From an uncultured Eubacteriales bacterium (lineage in GTDB: Bacteria; Bacillota; Clostridia; Monoglobales; Monoglobaceae): DNA of 18,907 nucleotides. Positions 7,102 to 17,300 of this stretch are shown here, piece after piece. The notes beneath the pieces are model-generated. The model was not told where the DNA came from. It searched no databases and worked only from the letters and a program-made list of their open reading frames with translations. Both the position numbers and the translations under genes were made by a program. How positions within the stretch are numbered: position 1 is the stretch's first letter; every line of letters begins with the position of its first letter. Where the stretch lies: assembly GCA_905205855.1 (NCBI GenBank), contig CAJLFL010000013.1, forward strand, positions 1-18,907, in the 5' to 3' direction.

Positions 7102-7836
7102 ATGAAAGAAAAAATATATACTATCCCCGTAAATGACGCATTTGACTCAGGCGGCGAATGTCCGTTCTGCACACTCGGACAAAAGCTTGAAAAGGAAGTC
7201 CTTGACTATGTCATGGGCCCGTCATATATGGAGGAGGATGTCAGAGAACAGACCGACTTAATGGGCTTTTGCAAAGAGCATTACAGGCAAATGCTTGCAG
7301 CCGGCAACAGACTTGGGGTTGCAATAATGCTGAAAACTCATATCAAAAAAATCAATGATGACATGAAGGATATTCTTAAACGCGAGGAAGAACGATGTGA
7401 GGGCAGAAAAAAACTGTTTTCAAAAAATGATGAGCCTTCACCTTTTTGTGAATATGAGAATAAGCTGTCCGAAAGCTGTTATGCCTGCAATCGTATTGAG
7501 GGCAGAATGACAAGCTATTTTGACACTTTTTTTCACCTTTGGAAAACCGAGGACGAATTCCGCGCAAAGATAACAGGCGGCAAAGGCTTTTGTATGGAGC
7601 ATTTTGCGAGGCTGCTTGCCGAAAGTGAGAAAAAGCTTAATGCCGCAGCACGCAAACAGCTGATAGATGCGCTGATTCCGATTCAGCAGCAGAGCTTTAA
7701 GCGTTTGGAGGATGAGGTGGAATGGTTTATCAAAAAATTTGACTATCGCTTTAAAGATGAACCATGGAAAACCTCAAAAGACGCGGTTGAACGCGGAATC
7801 CTGAAGGTGTCCGGATATAACGGAGGGGTATTATGA
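7102..7836 (+). CDS. DUF6062 family protein (cysteine-motif protein)
   Basis: The 244-residue product matches my recollection of DUF6062, a family of unknown function common in Clostridia: opening MKEKIYTIPVNDAFD and two similar halves, each with Cys pairs followed by a CxxH motif. The first half has CPFC (about 20-23) and FCKEH (about 56-60). The second has CYAC (about 126-129) and FCMEHF (about 162-167). The C-terminal quarter is charged and helical. The two Cys/His sets could each bind a metal such as zinc, which is inference. No signal peptide or membrane segment is seen. The RBS is weak (AAAGAG-like). The stop overlaps the coaX start in ATGA, so the two are translationally coupled, but no role in coenzyme A synthesis is established. 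Confidence 0.85.
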   Translation: MKEKIYTIPVNDAFDSGGECPFCTLGQKLEKEVLDYVMGPSYMEEDVREQTDLMGFCKEHYRQMLAAGNRLGVAIMLKTHIKKINDDMKDILKREEERCEGRKKLFSKNDEPSPFCEYENKLSESCYACNRIEGRMTSYFDTFFHLWKTEDEFRAKITGGKGFCMEHFARLLAESEKKLNAAARKQLIDALIPIQQQSFKRLEDEVEWFIKKFDYRFKDEPWKTSKDAVERGILKVSGYNGGVL

Positions 7837-8600
7837 TACTTGCATTGGATGTTGGAAATACCAATATAGTAATAGGCGGGTTTGTTGATGAGAAGCTTGC
7901 GTTTGTTTCAAGAATTTCTACCGATTCGGAAAAAACCGAATATGAATATGCGTCGCTTATAACGGATATTATGCGGCTTGAGGGTATGAGCACAGATAAG
8001 GTTGAGGGCGCTATTATATCGTCGGTTGTACCGCCGCTTAATCAGATTATAAAGGATGCGCTCGGAAAGGCATTTGGGATTTCAGCTTTTATAGTCGGAC
8101 CGGGACTTAAAACAGGCGTAAACCTTTTAATAGATAATCCGCTTCAGGCTGGCGCTGACTTGGTTTGTTCCACTGCTGCGGCTTATAAGTATTATACAAC
8201 ACCGGCAGTTGTCGTGGACATGGGGACTGCGACAAAAATCTCACTTGTTGACGAAAACGGAGCGTTCTGCGGTGTATCAATAATCCCCGGTGTGGGAATA
8301 AGCATCCGCGCGCTGTCAAGTAATACGGCTCAGCTGCCGCAAATCAGCCTTGACGCACCCAAAACGATAATAGGTAAGAATACAATAGACAGTATGCAGT
8401 CCGGACTCGTATACGGCAGCGCATGCATGATAGACGCAATGCTTGAAAGAATATGTGACGAATACGGCAAGAGCTTTACCGTTATAGCAACGGGAGGCAT
8501 CTCGCGTTTTATTATTCCGCATTGCAGAACAGAAATAGAAATTGATGAAAACCTTATTTTAAAGGGTTTATACGTAATATTTAAAAAAAATAATAAATAA
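7833..8600 (+). CDS. coaX: Type III pantothenate kinase
   Basis: CoaX phosphorylates pantothenate, the first step of coenzyme A synthesis, and is not feedback-inhibited by CoA in known members. The 255-residue product has the ASKHA-fold signatures: phosphate-1 loop DVGNTN with Asp6, the substrate-site segment GAD (Asp109), phosphate-2 loop DMGTAT with Asp129, and the adenosine-side GGISRF near 221-226. The usual GADR is GADL here, as seen in some homologues. The gene shares the ATGA overlap with the DUF6062 gene, and GGAGG lies just before the ATG inside that gene. A PanT-like transporter gene follows 57 bases later, which strengthens the pantothenate assignment. Confidence 0.95.
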   Translation: MILALDVGNTNIVIGGFVDEKLAFVSRISTDSEKTEYEYASLITDIMRLEGMSTDKVEGAIISSVVPPLNQIIKDALGKAFGISAFIVGPGLKTGVNLLIDNPLQAGADLVCSTAAAYKYYTTPAVVVDMGTATKISLVDENGAFCGVSIIPGVGISIRALSSNTAQLPQISLDAPKTIIGKNTIDSMQSGLVYGSACMIDAMLERICDEYGKSFTVIATGGISRFIIPHCRTEIEIDENLILKGLYVIFKKNNK

Positions 8601-8657
8601 TATAAATTTTATGCGCTGTATCATTTATGAATGAACGGCAGCAAGGAGGAATTTTTA

Positions 8658-9245
8658 ATGAAAAACACCAGAACACTGGTAATCTATGCACTGCTCACCG
8701 CCATAATAATACTTATGGCAGTCACACCGATAGGGTATCTTAAAGTCGGCGTACTTGAGATAACCTTTATCACAATTCCGGTAATAGTCGGAGCAATATT
8801 GCTCGGCAAAAAAACCGGCGCCTTTCTGGGCGCGGTATTCGGAATCACAAGTTTTGTCCAATGTTTTGGAATGAGCGCTTTCGGCGCGGCACTGCTTTCA
8901 ATAAACCCGATTCTGACATTTATACTCTGTTTTGTGCCAAGACTTCTTATGGGTTATTTGTGCGGTCTTATATTTGAGTTGTTAAATAAAAACCGCGGCG
9001 GCAAAAAAATAGTTCCGTTTGCGGCGGCATCACTTTCGGGGGCGCTGCTTAACACAATCCTGTTTACAACCGCGCTGATTCTTATGTTCGGCAGCAGCGA
9101 ATATATACAGGGAATACGCGGCGGCATGAACATTGCGGCGTTTGTAGCTGCTTTTGTCGGCATCAACGGTGTTACAGAGGCTTTGGTTTGCTCTGTTGTC
9201 GGTACAGCCGTAAGTAAAGCCGTATATAAATTTGTAAATAAATAA
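8658..9245 (+). CDS. ECF transporter S component, probably pantothenate (PanT-like)
   Basis: The 195-residue, highly hydrophobic product has about six membrane segments, the typical size and layout of energy-coupling factor substrate-binding (S) components. The start of the mature fold (about residues 5-60, with TPIGYLKVG and VGAILLGKKTG) resembles ECF S components with small polar substrates. Such proteins work with a shared EcfA-EcfA'-EcfT module, which is not in this window. The substrate call rests on position: it directly follows coaX, and PanT-type S components import pantothenate. The start at 8658 is chosen because AAGGAGGA lies seven bases upstream; an upstream ATG at 8631 would put that RBS in the coding region. 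A terminator follows at 9258. Confidence 0.85.
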   Translation: MKNTRTLVIYALLTAIIILMAVTPIGYLKVGVLEITFITIPVIVGAILLGKKTGAFLGAVFGITSFVQCFGMSAFGAALLSINPILTFILCFVPRLLMGYLCGLIFELLNKNRGGKKIVPFAAASLSGALLNTILFTTALILMFGSSEYIQGIRGGMNIAAFVAAFVGINGVTEALVCSVVGTAVSKAVYKFVNK

Positions 9246-9257
9246 AGTTATGCTTTG

Positions 9258-9290
9258 GGTGCAGACAATTTTGTCTGCACCTGTTTGTTT
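9258..9290 (+). terminator. Rho-independent terminator after the PanT-like gene
   Basis: A 10-base perfect stem (9258-9267 with 9272-9281, arm GGTGCAGACA) with a four-base loop is followed by TGTTTGTTTGT. It lies 12 bases after the stop of the transporter gene. Confidence 0.88.
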
Positions 9291-9347
9291 GTCCGTTCAT
9301 AGGATAAAATGAAATTACATAAATTCTTTGAAGGGAGAGTATGACTT

Positions 9348-10430
9348 ATGGTAAAGCCTATAAAGAAGTATTTTGTATGCGCAAATTCATGCAATGGATT
9401 TGTTAATTATTTTCCGTCAAATTTAGACGGTATGGACAGGGTTTATATTCTTAAAGGAGGACCGGGAACAGGCAAATCAACATTGATGAAGAAGGTAGGA
9501 GAAAGCTTTGCCGCCGCCGGAGAACAGGTGGAATATATATATTGCAGCTCGGATTCATCATCCTTGGACGGCGTAATACTAAGGGACAGAAAAATCGCAA
9601 TAGTTGACGGTACGGCTCCGCACGTTGTAGAGCCAAAGGCACCCGGTGCTGTGGAGGAATATGTGAATTTGGGGACTGCATGGAACCGAAATATGCTTGC
9701 AGAGCATAAAACGGAGATAATGTCTGTCAGCGCTCAAATATCAGAAAGGTATTCAGAGGTGTATAGGCTTCTTGCCGAAGCCAAAGCTGTTCATGACCGC
9801 TGGGAGAAAATATACCTTGACAACATAAATTTTGACACATTAAATCATATTTCTGAGGATTTGAATACAGAGGTTCTGCACGACATGGCGGAATCGGATA
9901 AAAAAGGAAAAAGCGTTCACAGATTTTTCGGTGCGCTTACGCCTGACGGTTCTGTAAATTATATAGAAAACCTTACTGAAGATATAAGCGTGAGGTATTT
10001 TATAAAGGGGCGTCCCGGAACGGGCAAGTCGTCAATAATGAAAAAGCTTGCCGCAAGAGCAAATGACTGCGGCATAGATGCCGAGGTATACCACTGCAGC
10101 TTTGATCCGGACAGTCTTGATATGGTCATTCTGCCGAGTCTGGATATTTGTATCTTTGATTCCACTGCACCGCATGAGATTTTTCCGTCAAGAAACGGGG
10201 ATATAATTCTTGATGTATATGACGCTGCGGTAAAACCGGGCACTGACGAGGATAATGCTGATACTCTTTATGAAATAAGCAAGGAATATGACGCGCCGAT
10301 AGAACGCGCAAAAAAATTGCTGGCGGAGATACATTCTCTGCATAACGAGCTTGAGGGCTATTATATAAAGGCAGTGGATTTCAGTATGATAGACGGGATA
10401 ACAAAAAGGCTGATCAATAATATAAGATAA
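9348..10430 (+). CDS. PRK06851-type ATPase with two duplicated P-loop halves
   Basis: The 360-residue cytoplasmic product has two Walker A motifs: GGPGTGKST at 37-45 and GRPGTGKSS at 221-229. Each is followed at similar distance by a matching segment: CSSDSSSLDGVIL then IVDGTAPHVVEP, and CSFDPDSLDMVIL then IFDSTAPHEIFP. The halves are therefore an internal duplication offset by about 184 residues. Helical, charged segments follow each half. The layout fits the PRK06851 family of NTPases, whose cellular role I do not know. Both P-loops keep Lys and Ser or Thr, so both could bind nucleotide. AAGGGAG lies 10 bases before the ATG. Strong terminators on either side suggest a single-gene unit. Confidence 0.88.
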   Translation: MVKPIKKYFVCANSCNGFVNYFPSNLDGMDRVYILKGGPGTGKSTLMKKVGESFAAAGEQVEYIYCSSDSSSLDGVILRDRKIAIVDGTAPHVVEPKAPGAVEEYVNLGTAWNRNMLAEHKTEIMSVSAQISERYSEVYRLLAEAKAVHDRWEKIYLDNINFDTLNHISEDLNTEVLHDMAESDKKGKSVHRFFGALTPDGSVNYIENLTEDISVRYFIKGRPGTGKSSIMKKLAARANDCGIDAEVYHCSFDPDSLDMVILPSLDICIFDSTAPHEIFPSRNGDIILDVYDAAVKPGTDEDNADTLYEISKEYDAPIERAKKLLAEIHSLHNELEGYYIKAVDFSMIDGITKRLINNIR

Positions 10431-10479
10431 CATTTTTTTGGTTTACAGGGCATATCGTTTTTGACTATGCTTAAATAAA

Positions 10480-10517
10480 AAGTACAGGCTGCACCGGCAG
10501 CAGTCTGTGCTTTTTTT
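10480..10517 (+). terminator. Rho-independent terminator after the ATPase gene
   Basis: A 13-pair stem (10480-10492 with 10500-10512, two G-U pairs) encloses a seven-base loop and runs into seven T residues (10511-10517). It lies 49 bases after the ATPase stop and isolates the tetR unit from upstream transcription. Confidence 0.88.
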
Positions 10518-10527
10518 GAATTTACTT

Positions 10528-10556
10528 TTGTTACAGTTGCATAAAATATATATAAT
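10528..10556 (+). promoter_or_regulatory. Possible second upstream promoter of the tetR operon
   Basis: TTGTTA (10528-10533), a 17-base spacer and TATAAT (10551-10556) form a near-consensus pair 48 bases upstream of the main promoter. The surrounding A+T richness raises the chance of a coincidental match. Confidence 0.35.
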
Positions 10557-10575
10557 AAAATTTGTATGTTTTTTG

Positions 10576-10604
10576 TTGCACTTTCTGAATATACATGTTA
10601 TAAT
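10576..10604 (+). promoter_or_regulatory. SigA promoter of the tetR-giant protein operon
   Basis: TTGCAC (10576-10581), a 17-base spacer and TATAAT (10599-10604) form a strong promoter. The -10 box ends 38 bases before the TTG start at 10643. The palindrome at 10601-10622 overlaps the -10 box and the expected transcription start. Confidence 0.85.
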
Positions 10605-10622
10605 TGGCATATACGCCAATTA
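10601..10622. promoter_or_regulatory. Likely TetR operator (22-base palindrome)
   Basis: Two perfect eight-base arms, TAATTGGC (10601-10608) and GCCAATTA (10615-10622), flank a six-base centre that is itself partly symmetric. The size suits a TetR-family dimer. Its position over the -10 box and start site would block initiation, so repression by the adjacent regulator is the simplest reading. Binding by this regulator is inferred from position. Confidence 0.75.
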
Positions 10623-10642
10623 AGATATGGGAGGGATGCCGA

Positions 10643-11356
10643 TTGGCTTTGAGAAAGGATAGTCAAGAGTCACGCAAGCGTATTTTATCTGCTTGTGTAA
10701 AGCTCTTTATAGAAAAAGGATATAAAAACACCACAATGGCAGAGATAGTAAAGGAGGCGGAGTGTTCAAACAGTACATTTCAGAATTTGTTTCATTCAAA
10801 AAGCGGAGTGCTGATGGATTTGGTAGAATTTATGTTTGCAAATCAGTTTACAACCGCAAGAATGATTGTGCCGGAGGGCGCCAAGTCGATTTATGTGTAT
10901 GCGGTGGAAACCGCTATTCAGCTGACAATAGCGGAGCTTAACGAGAATATAAGAGAAATATATGTTGAGGCATATACATTCCCGAAAACGGCAGAATATA
11001 TATTTGAAAAAACCTCGGATGAGTTATATAGCATATTCGGCAGCTATCTGCCGGATAACAGCAGAAGCGATTTCTATGAAATAGAAATCGGAACAGCAGG
11101 AATCATGCGTAGCTATATGGCAAAGCCGTGTGATATGTACTTCACTCTGGAGAAAAAGCTGAAACGGTTTTTAAGTATGAGCCTTGGCGCATTTCTTGTT
11201 CCGGAGGAGGAACGCAGTCAGGTCGTAAGTTATATGGCAAACGTAGATATAAGAAGCGTTGCAGATAAGGTAATGCAGGCGTTGTTTAAAAAGCTTGCCA
11301 TGAAGTTTGAATTTGAATTAAACATAAACAGCTTCAATAAAAAGGAGGAAGTGTAA
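10643..11356 (+). CDS. TetR/AcrR-family transcriptional regulator
   Basis: The 237-residue product has an N-terminal TetR DNA-binding domain (about 8-57): a helix with RKRILSACVKLFIEKGY, then the helix-turn-helix TTMAEIVKEAECSNSTFQNLF and the usual SKSGVL ending. The C-terminal ligand and dimer domain is divergent, so no inducer can be named. The start is TTG at 10643, eight bases after GGGAGG; an upstream in-frame TTG at 10604 overlaps the -10 box and cannot be transcribed from this promoter. The 22-base palindrome over the promoter implies autoregulation. The stop codon overlaps by one base the ATG of the giant secreted protein, so the regulator very probably controls that gene too. Confidence 0.92.
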   Translation: MALRKDSQESRKRILSACVKLFIEKGYKNTTMAEIVKEAECSNSTFQNLFHSKSGVLMDLVEFMFANQFTTARMIVPEGAKSIYVYAVETAIQLTIAELNENIREIYVEAYTFPKTAEYIFEKTSDELYSIFGSYLPDNSRSDFYEIEIGTAGIMRSYMAKPCDMYFTLEKKLKRFLSMSLGAFLVPEEERSQVVSYMANVDIRSVADKVMQALFKKLAMKFEFELNINSFNKKEEV

Positions 11357-14300
11357 TGTTAAAACGGTTTTGCGGAGCGGTTATTACTTTGTGTATGCTG
11401 ACGAGCTTAATGCCGGTAACGGTTTCTGCCAATTCAATGGACTTTGGCAGCCGTGCACAGATGAACTGGAATGATTGTACCAAAAAGCAATGGGGAACGA
11501 TCGGACTGGAAAAGGGCAAGATTTTAAAAAGCGGAGAAGGCAGCAGCATAGAAAACATTGATGACAGCTATTCTGTATTTAATCAGTTTAGCTTTAACCG
11601 AGGAATTGACACATATACGGGTTTCAGTGACGGAACCACCTTTGCATATGATACAACACAGTCAATCTACGGAGCAAAGCTTGCAAACGGCAAATACTTC
11701 TACGCCGTATACAATAAGTCAAACAACAAGAATGACTATAAGGTTGATTTGGCTGCAAGATTCGGCAGCGATATAAAAGAGCTTATACAAAAAGGCGATA
11801 TAGAGATTGCCATAGCGGCTGAAACCAATAACTATAAAGGCAGTACAAATAAAATGACAGGTGTGGCAAACCTTAGATTTTATAACTGGAATTCACCTAT
11901 ACAGCAGGAGATTACAACAGCGGAGAACTGGTATGACGGCGTTCGCACAGTTACAGCGGGCTGGATTAAACCGAATTCCGATATAAGCCGTATGATGTTA
12001 AACCTTCGTTCCAAAAGAAAGGGAATAACTAAAAAGTTTAACAAAAGCTCGGTGCAGAAGGTGCGGGTATTTCTGCGCGATAATGTCGGACCGGCAGTTA
12101 AATCGTGCGGAATCTATGGCGGCGATTTTGCCGGCGGCAAAAACATAGCGGGGGACAGCGTATCCTCTGTAAGCGTTGACGGTACGGTAAGGTTTTATGT
12201 TGAGTTTGACGAGAGAATTGACGTAACAGAGCCGTCAAAGGTTAAGCTTCGTCTGCGCGCAAAGCACAGCAATGATACAAACACCGCCAAGTTTGACGCA
12301 GAGTACGACACAATGGTCGGCAGAAAAATGATATTTAAGTACAAGGTTCCTGATAATACGTTCAGCAGCAAAGAGCTTGACGCTTTGATAGAGCCGGTAC
12401 AGCTGATAGACGGAAAGAAGTACATATTTGATATAGCGGGCAATGCTTTAAAGGATGACAGCATAAGGAATTATTCCTCAAAGCTTTCCGATGTGGTCTG
12501 CACCGTTGATGATACAAAAACACGTTTTGATAATCAGTCATTCGGTGATACCAAAAAGTTCTATCCGGCAGTAACAAATATGTCTAAAATAAGCTGTAAC
12601 GTATACGGCGATATACCGCAGGAAATTAAGTCATCGGGCGAAAATAAGGCGCAGCCTGTTATGTTTTCCGCAAGCGGAAGTACAGGTCCGATATTCAGAA
12701 TACTGCTTGATGATGAGATAAAGAAGGAATATCTGAATTCCTCAACACGCCTGAAACTTCAGGTTTATGATACAGATAAGAATAAGGTGACGGAGAACGG
12801 CTCAAATAAGTATGTATATGCAAACCTTGTCGGCGCGAGAATCGCGGGTGTCAGCAGCGGCGATCGCGGCAACGGCATAAAGTCAGACGCATATACAGAG
12901 CTTTACTTCAGATATTGTCCGGGTGAGATTTCCGGTCATCCTTTATATAAGATTAACTTTGCGGGTGACTATAAAAGCGATGGTAAAACAACTTACTATG
13001 AGTGTGAAGACGACCTTTTGACAAACAACGGCAAAAAACTGCGTAATATCTCAAATATGGAGGTTGACGGCGGTAATTTGCGTGTTCCGGAACAGTATAA
13101 GTCGTATATGCCGATTAACATAATGGAATCCGGTATAACGATTGATACACAAGCACCCGGACTTACTGAAAATACAATAAGCCAAAACTGGGCAAAAGCA
13201 TTTGAAAGTAATACAAAGCTTGTATTTGAGGATGACGGCGGTTTCGATTACGGCGCAAAGGTTTCGTTTGTTTATTATGATGATAACGGTCAAAAGCAGA
13301 TACTTCCGGTGCGTATCAAGGGCGCAAAAAGCAACAGCACAGTGCTTGATATTGAGGTAAACCGCGAGCAAGGCTCTAAAAACAAAAGCTATATTGATAT
13401 AAGCGATATAGGACTTGTAAAGGAGCATAAAGCAGATCATGATATTTATTTGGAATATCGCGTAAGCGACAAAGCCGGGAATATCGCAACAAATGAAAAT
13501 CAGAAGAATATCAGAATATATCTTGACAATACTGCGCCGGAGGTAAAGAGCGTTGAGCAGATACAATCCGGACGTGATATGCGTGTAAAATATAACGTCA
13601 CAGATACGGGTATCGGAAAGATTGATCCTAAGATTGAGTACACTCTGATAAATTACACAAAGGATACAAGCAGCGATGAGGCTACAACAGACAACAATCA
13701 GGAGATAAATGTTGCGGCTGTCAGCGGCAGCTATGATACGTGGGAGGTTTTGGCGCGTTTTGGCGATACGCTCGGAAACTGGAATGAACAGAAAACCTCC
13801 TCCGGAAAGTTCAGCACTGCGGCAAGACAGTTTATACTGGAGCTGAATGATTCTGCCGATTCAATCGTTTCAGATAAACATAAGATAACTGTCGATCCAA
13901 AGAATATTCCGGCGGATAATTCATCATTTGAGGTGAAGTACGGCTGGGTACGCGGCGGTACCGCGTCAAAGAATGACGCTAAATCTTCTCAGAGCTTCGG
14001 CAGCCTTGCGGAGCTGACAGCCTTTGACTTTGCGTCTGAGAATATACAAAAGCAATATAATGCCGGAAACCTGTTTGACGGAGAATTTACATTATATATG
14101 GAAGTGACTATGACGCAGGATGCATTCACTCAAAGCGAACGTAGAAGCTTCTACTTTGATGTTAAAGCACCTGAGGGAACCGTTACCATAGAGAAGAAGC
14201 GTGATGGCGTAAACCCAAGCTATAATGTAGTCACCAATCTGACAGATGACGGCGGTACATATAAAAACGGTGCATACGCAAGCATGAAGAATATAGATTT

Positions 14301-17300
14301 TTCTGAGGGCAATGCACCTGTTATGAAACTGTATATAGGCGATACAGAGGCGGCATCATATGATATAACTACCTGTGAATCAATGCAGAGCATTGATTTT
14401 AATGCGGAGTTCGGCAATGACGAACGTTTTGCTGAAGCAACCTCTGCAAGGGTAAAGGTAATATTTAAGGATAAGTTCGGACACAGCGCCGAAATCACAA
14501 GCGAGGATATGGCAGTAGACTTTAAGGCGCCGGAGCTGACCTCGATTACGGTTTCACCGGTGAACCTCGCGCGTTATGAGGATGCGTATATCATAAACAG
14601 CTTTGCCGATATTACGTCAATCACTGCAGAGTTTACCGATAATGTAAACGATAAGCTGGACGTAACCTGTTATGAAGGGGGCTGGTATAAAACAGTCCGC
14701 ACTGATGCACGCAGCTATACCTCTGCGGCGCTGCTGAACAACGACTTTACATATGATGCGGAAAAAGGCTATGTACGCTATATGTATACCTTTAATATAA
14801 CGGATATGGCAGGGAATTATACCTCTGCTTCGGTACCGTTTGTTATGGATTATTATGCTCCGGAGATTTACTATACAAATACCGAAAGCATAAACGGTAT
14901 GACAAACAAAGACAGTGCTGAGGTTGAGATGCGTTATCGTATCGATGATTATGAGAATGCAGAGGATATAGATATAGAGGTATCCGGCAGCGGAGCCAAG
15001 CTTGCGGATGTCAGTCAAAAGGGAATAATTAAACTGAGTGTAACCGAAAACGGAACCGTAACGGTAACCACACGCGACAAAGCCGGCAAGACAGGGACAA
15101 AGAGTATTGATGTGAATTGCTTTGACAGAGAAATTCCGGTAATAAGCTTTGTTGAGTCAAAACAGACGCCGGAAAGCGGAGCGGCAAAGTATGGTGAAAT
15201 AACTCTGTCAGCTTCGGACAATGATTCACTTACCGTTTTGGGTATTGCAATGGTAAAGGGCGAAGCGGGTGAAAACGATTTCTTTGAAGATTCAGCCGAC
15301 TATCGTATAACAGGATATACAGGCAGTGAAGAAACTGAGGATAAGGAACCGATTTATGCCGAAAATGGATATTTCGGTGATGCAAGCGGAGCGGCATTTG
15401 CAAGAATAGTTACGCAGAATACCGCTGCTGACGGAACGGCTGCCGCCAAATACAAGCTGGTATACGGTTCAATTCCGGACGGAAGTTATAATATATATGC
15501 AAGAATTTCCGATAATGCCGGAAACGTAAGGACAGAAAAACTGACAACTGTTCTTATGACAAATGCCGGGGCAGAGGCTGAGGTAAGCTATACGCCGGGA
15601 AGTGATACTCCGACAGGCGGCTCTGTAACGGTTAGCGTGCATACCGATATTCCGACACAGCTGCTCGGCAGCAAGGATGCGGACGATAATGTTTCATTGA
15701 TGCTTGAAAACGCAGCAAGAATGCGCAAAGAGGGATACACCTATGTATACGGCGGAGAAACAAAGCACCTGACATTTGCCGAGGCACAGGCTGAATACCG
15801 GAGAATTATCGAAAAGTACAATGCACAGGATGAACTGACCGATGAAGAAGATATGCTGGTTAAATATAAGGTGGAATACGGAACAGAGGAGGCATTGAAG
15901 TATACTGAATTCCTGTTCGACAACAGATATGCACAGCCGGTAAACGACTTGCTTGATTATCTTGTAAATCAGTGCTTATATGACACAACATCGTATGACT
16001 TAAACGGCTTTACAGATTACGGTAAAAGCTATTTGGACGTTGATACACAATATGGAGCGAAAGTATATTTTGCCGAAACAGGCGACATGGAAATCTATGA
16101 TGATATGAGAGATTTCTTTGAGAAGTATGATGATCCGGAAAATCCGTATAAGCCGCTTATAGATGTTCCGGCTGTTGAAAACGGCAGAGTATTGTTTGGT
16201 GTGAATTTAAACGAATATCCGTCAGAGTTTGACGAATTTAATCCTCCGCTGGATATAGACAGAACCAAACTTACAGAATCGGAATGGCAGACACCGGAGG
16301 AGGAGCTGAGCATAAGTAACCCATTTGACGGAAAGGCAGAGGTTTCAGCGGCGGAATTGTATGGTTTCTTCGGCATGAGCTTCGATCTGTCACTGGCAGA
16401 GCTTCAGCCGAGCGGTTTGTATAAGAATCCGTTTGGTACAGACGAGAATGTTCTAGTAAAGGATATTTCAGCTGATATAAAGCAGTGTATGGACGAATAT
16501 CTTAAAGATAATACCGTTTTATACGAAAGTCCGTTTACGCTGCACGGGGGCGAACGGACATACGCAGCAATCAAAAGAACGCTGAATTCGTCGATTCCTA
16601 AATATCAGGCAATGCGCGAAGCAGCAGTTGAAAATGCGGCCGATAAATATGTACGCAGCTATATGACTGCCGGAGGAGATACATTCTCAACAGAGCATAT
16701 TATTGTGTTTGACAATAATACCGACAGAGAGTTTGGACTTATGGATGAAATCGGCAGAAGAACAAGCCTGCCGATAAACATAAGCTGGATTGACCATACA
16801 AGACCGTATGTGCCCCAGAAGAATATAGTGTTCAGTATTAACGACGTTCCGTTCACTGAAGGATACACAAAGAAGCCGAGTGGAAAGGTTGAGGTAACAA
16901 TGCCGTCCGGCGGAATATTTGACGAATATTATATAACTAATCTTCCGGATGGAGCGGCAGGTACACCGGAAAAACAGACCGCAGACGGAAAATCGCTTTA
17001 CAAGAGCTTCACAGCGGAGGTCTATGACAACGGAACGGTAGAGTTTGATGTGCTTAATCCGACAGTGTCCGAAATGGATTTGACGCATCAGGTATATACA
17101 ATAGACAGATTTGACAGAACCGCACCGACATATGAGCTTGTGTATTCGATTAAAAAACCCACAGACGGCTCAGCAGTAAATACAGATGTAACGGTCAGCC
17201 TTGATAATGTAAAGGATAACCGCAGCTCTGCTACAAGTCTGAAGATAAACGAAGAAAGCCATACCTTTGCTCAAAACGGCAGCTTTACATTTACCATAGA

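Noticed and set aside
8631..8657. Upstream ATG for the ECF S component
   Set aside because: The strong RBS sits inside this stretch and fits the ATG at 8658 instead.
8601..8657. Riboswitch or attenuator between coaX and the transporter gene
   Set aside because: The 57-base gap is too short and shows no stable hairpin; it holds only the RBS.
10604..10642. Extended TetR start at TTG 10604, giving 250 residues
   Set aside because: This codon overlaps the -10 box and lies before any plausible transcript start; TTG at 10643 has GGGAGG eight bases upstream.
13051..13566. Minus-strand open frame of 171 codons inside the giant gene
   Set aside because: It is opposite a continuous, repetitive coding frame and shows no RBS, domain or promoter; it is a shadow. 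The same applies to 14617-15018 and 16687-17088.
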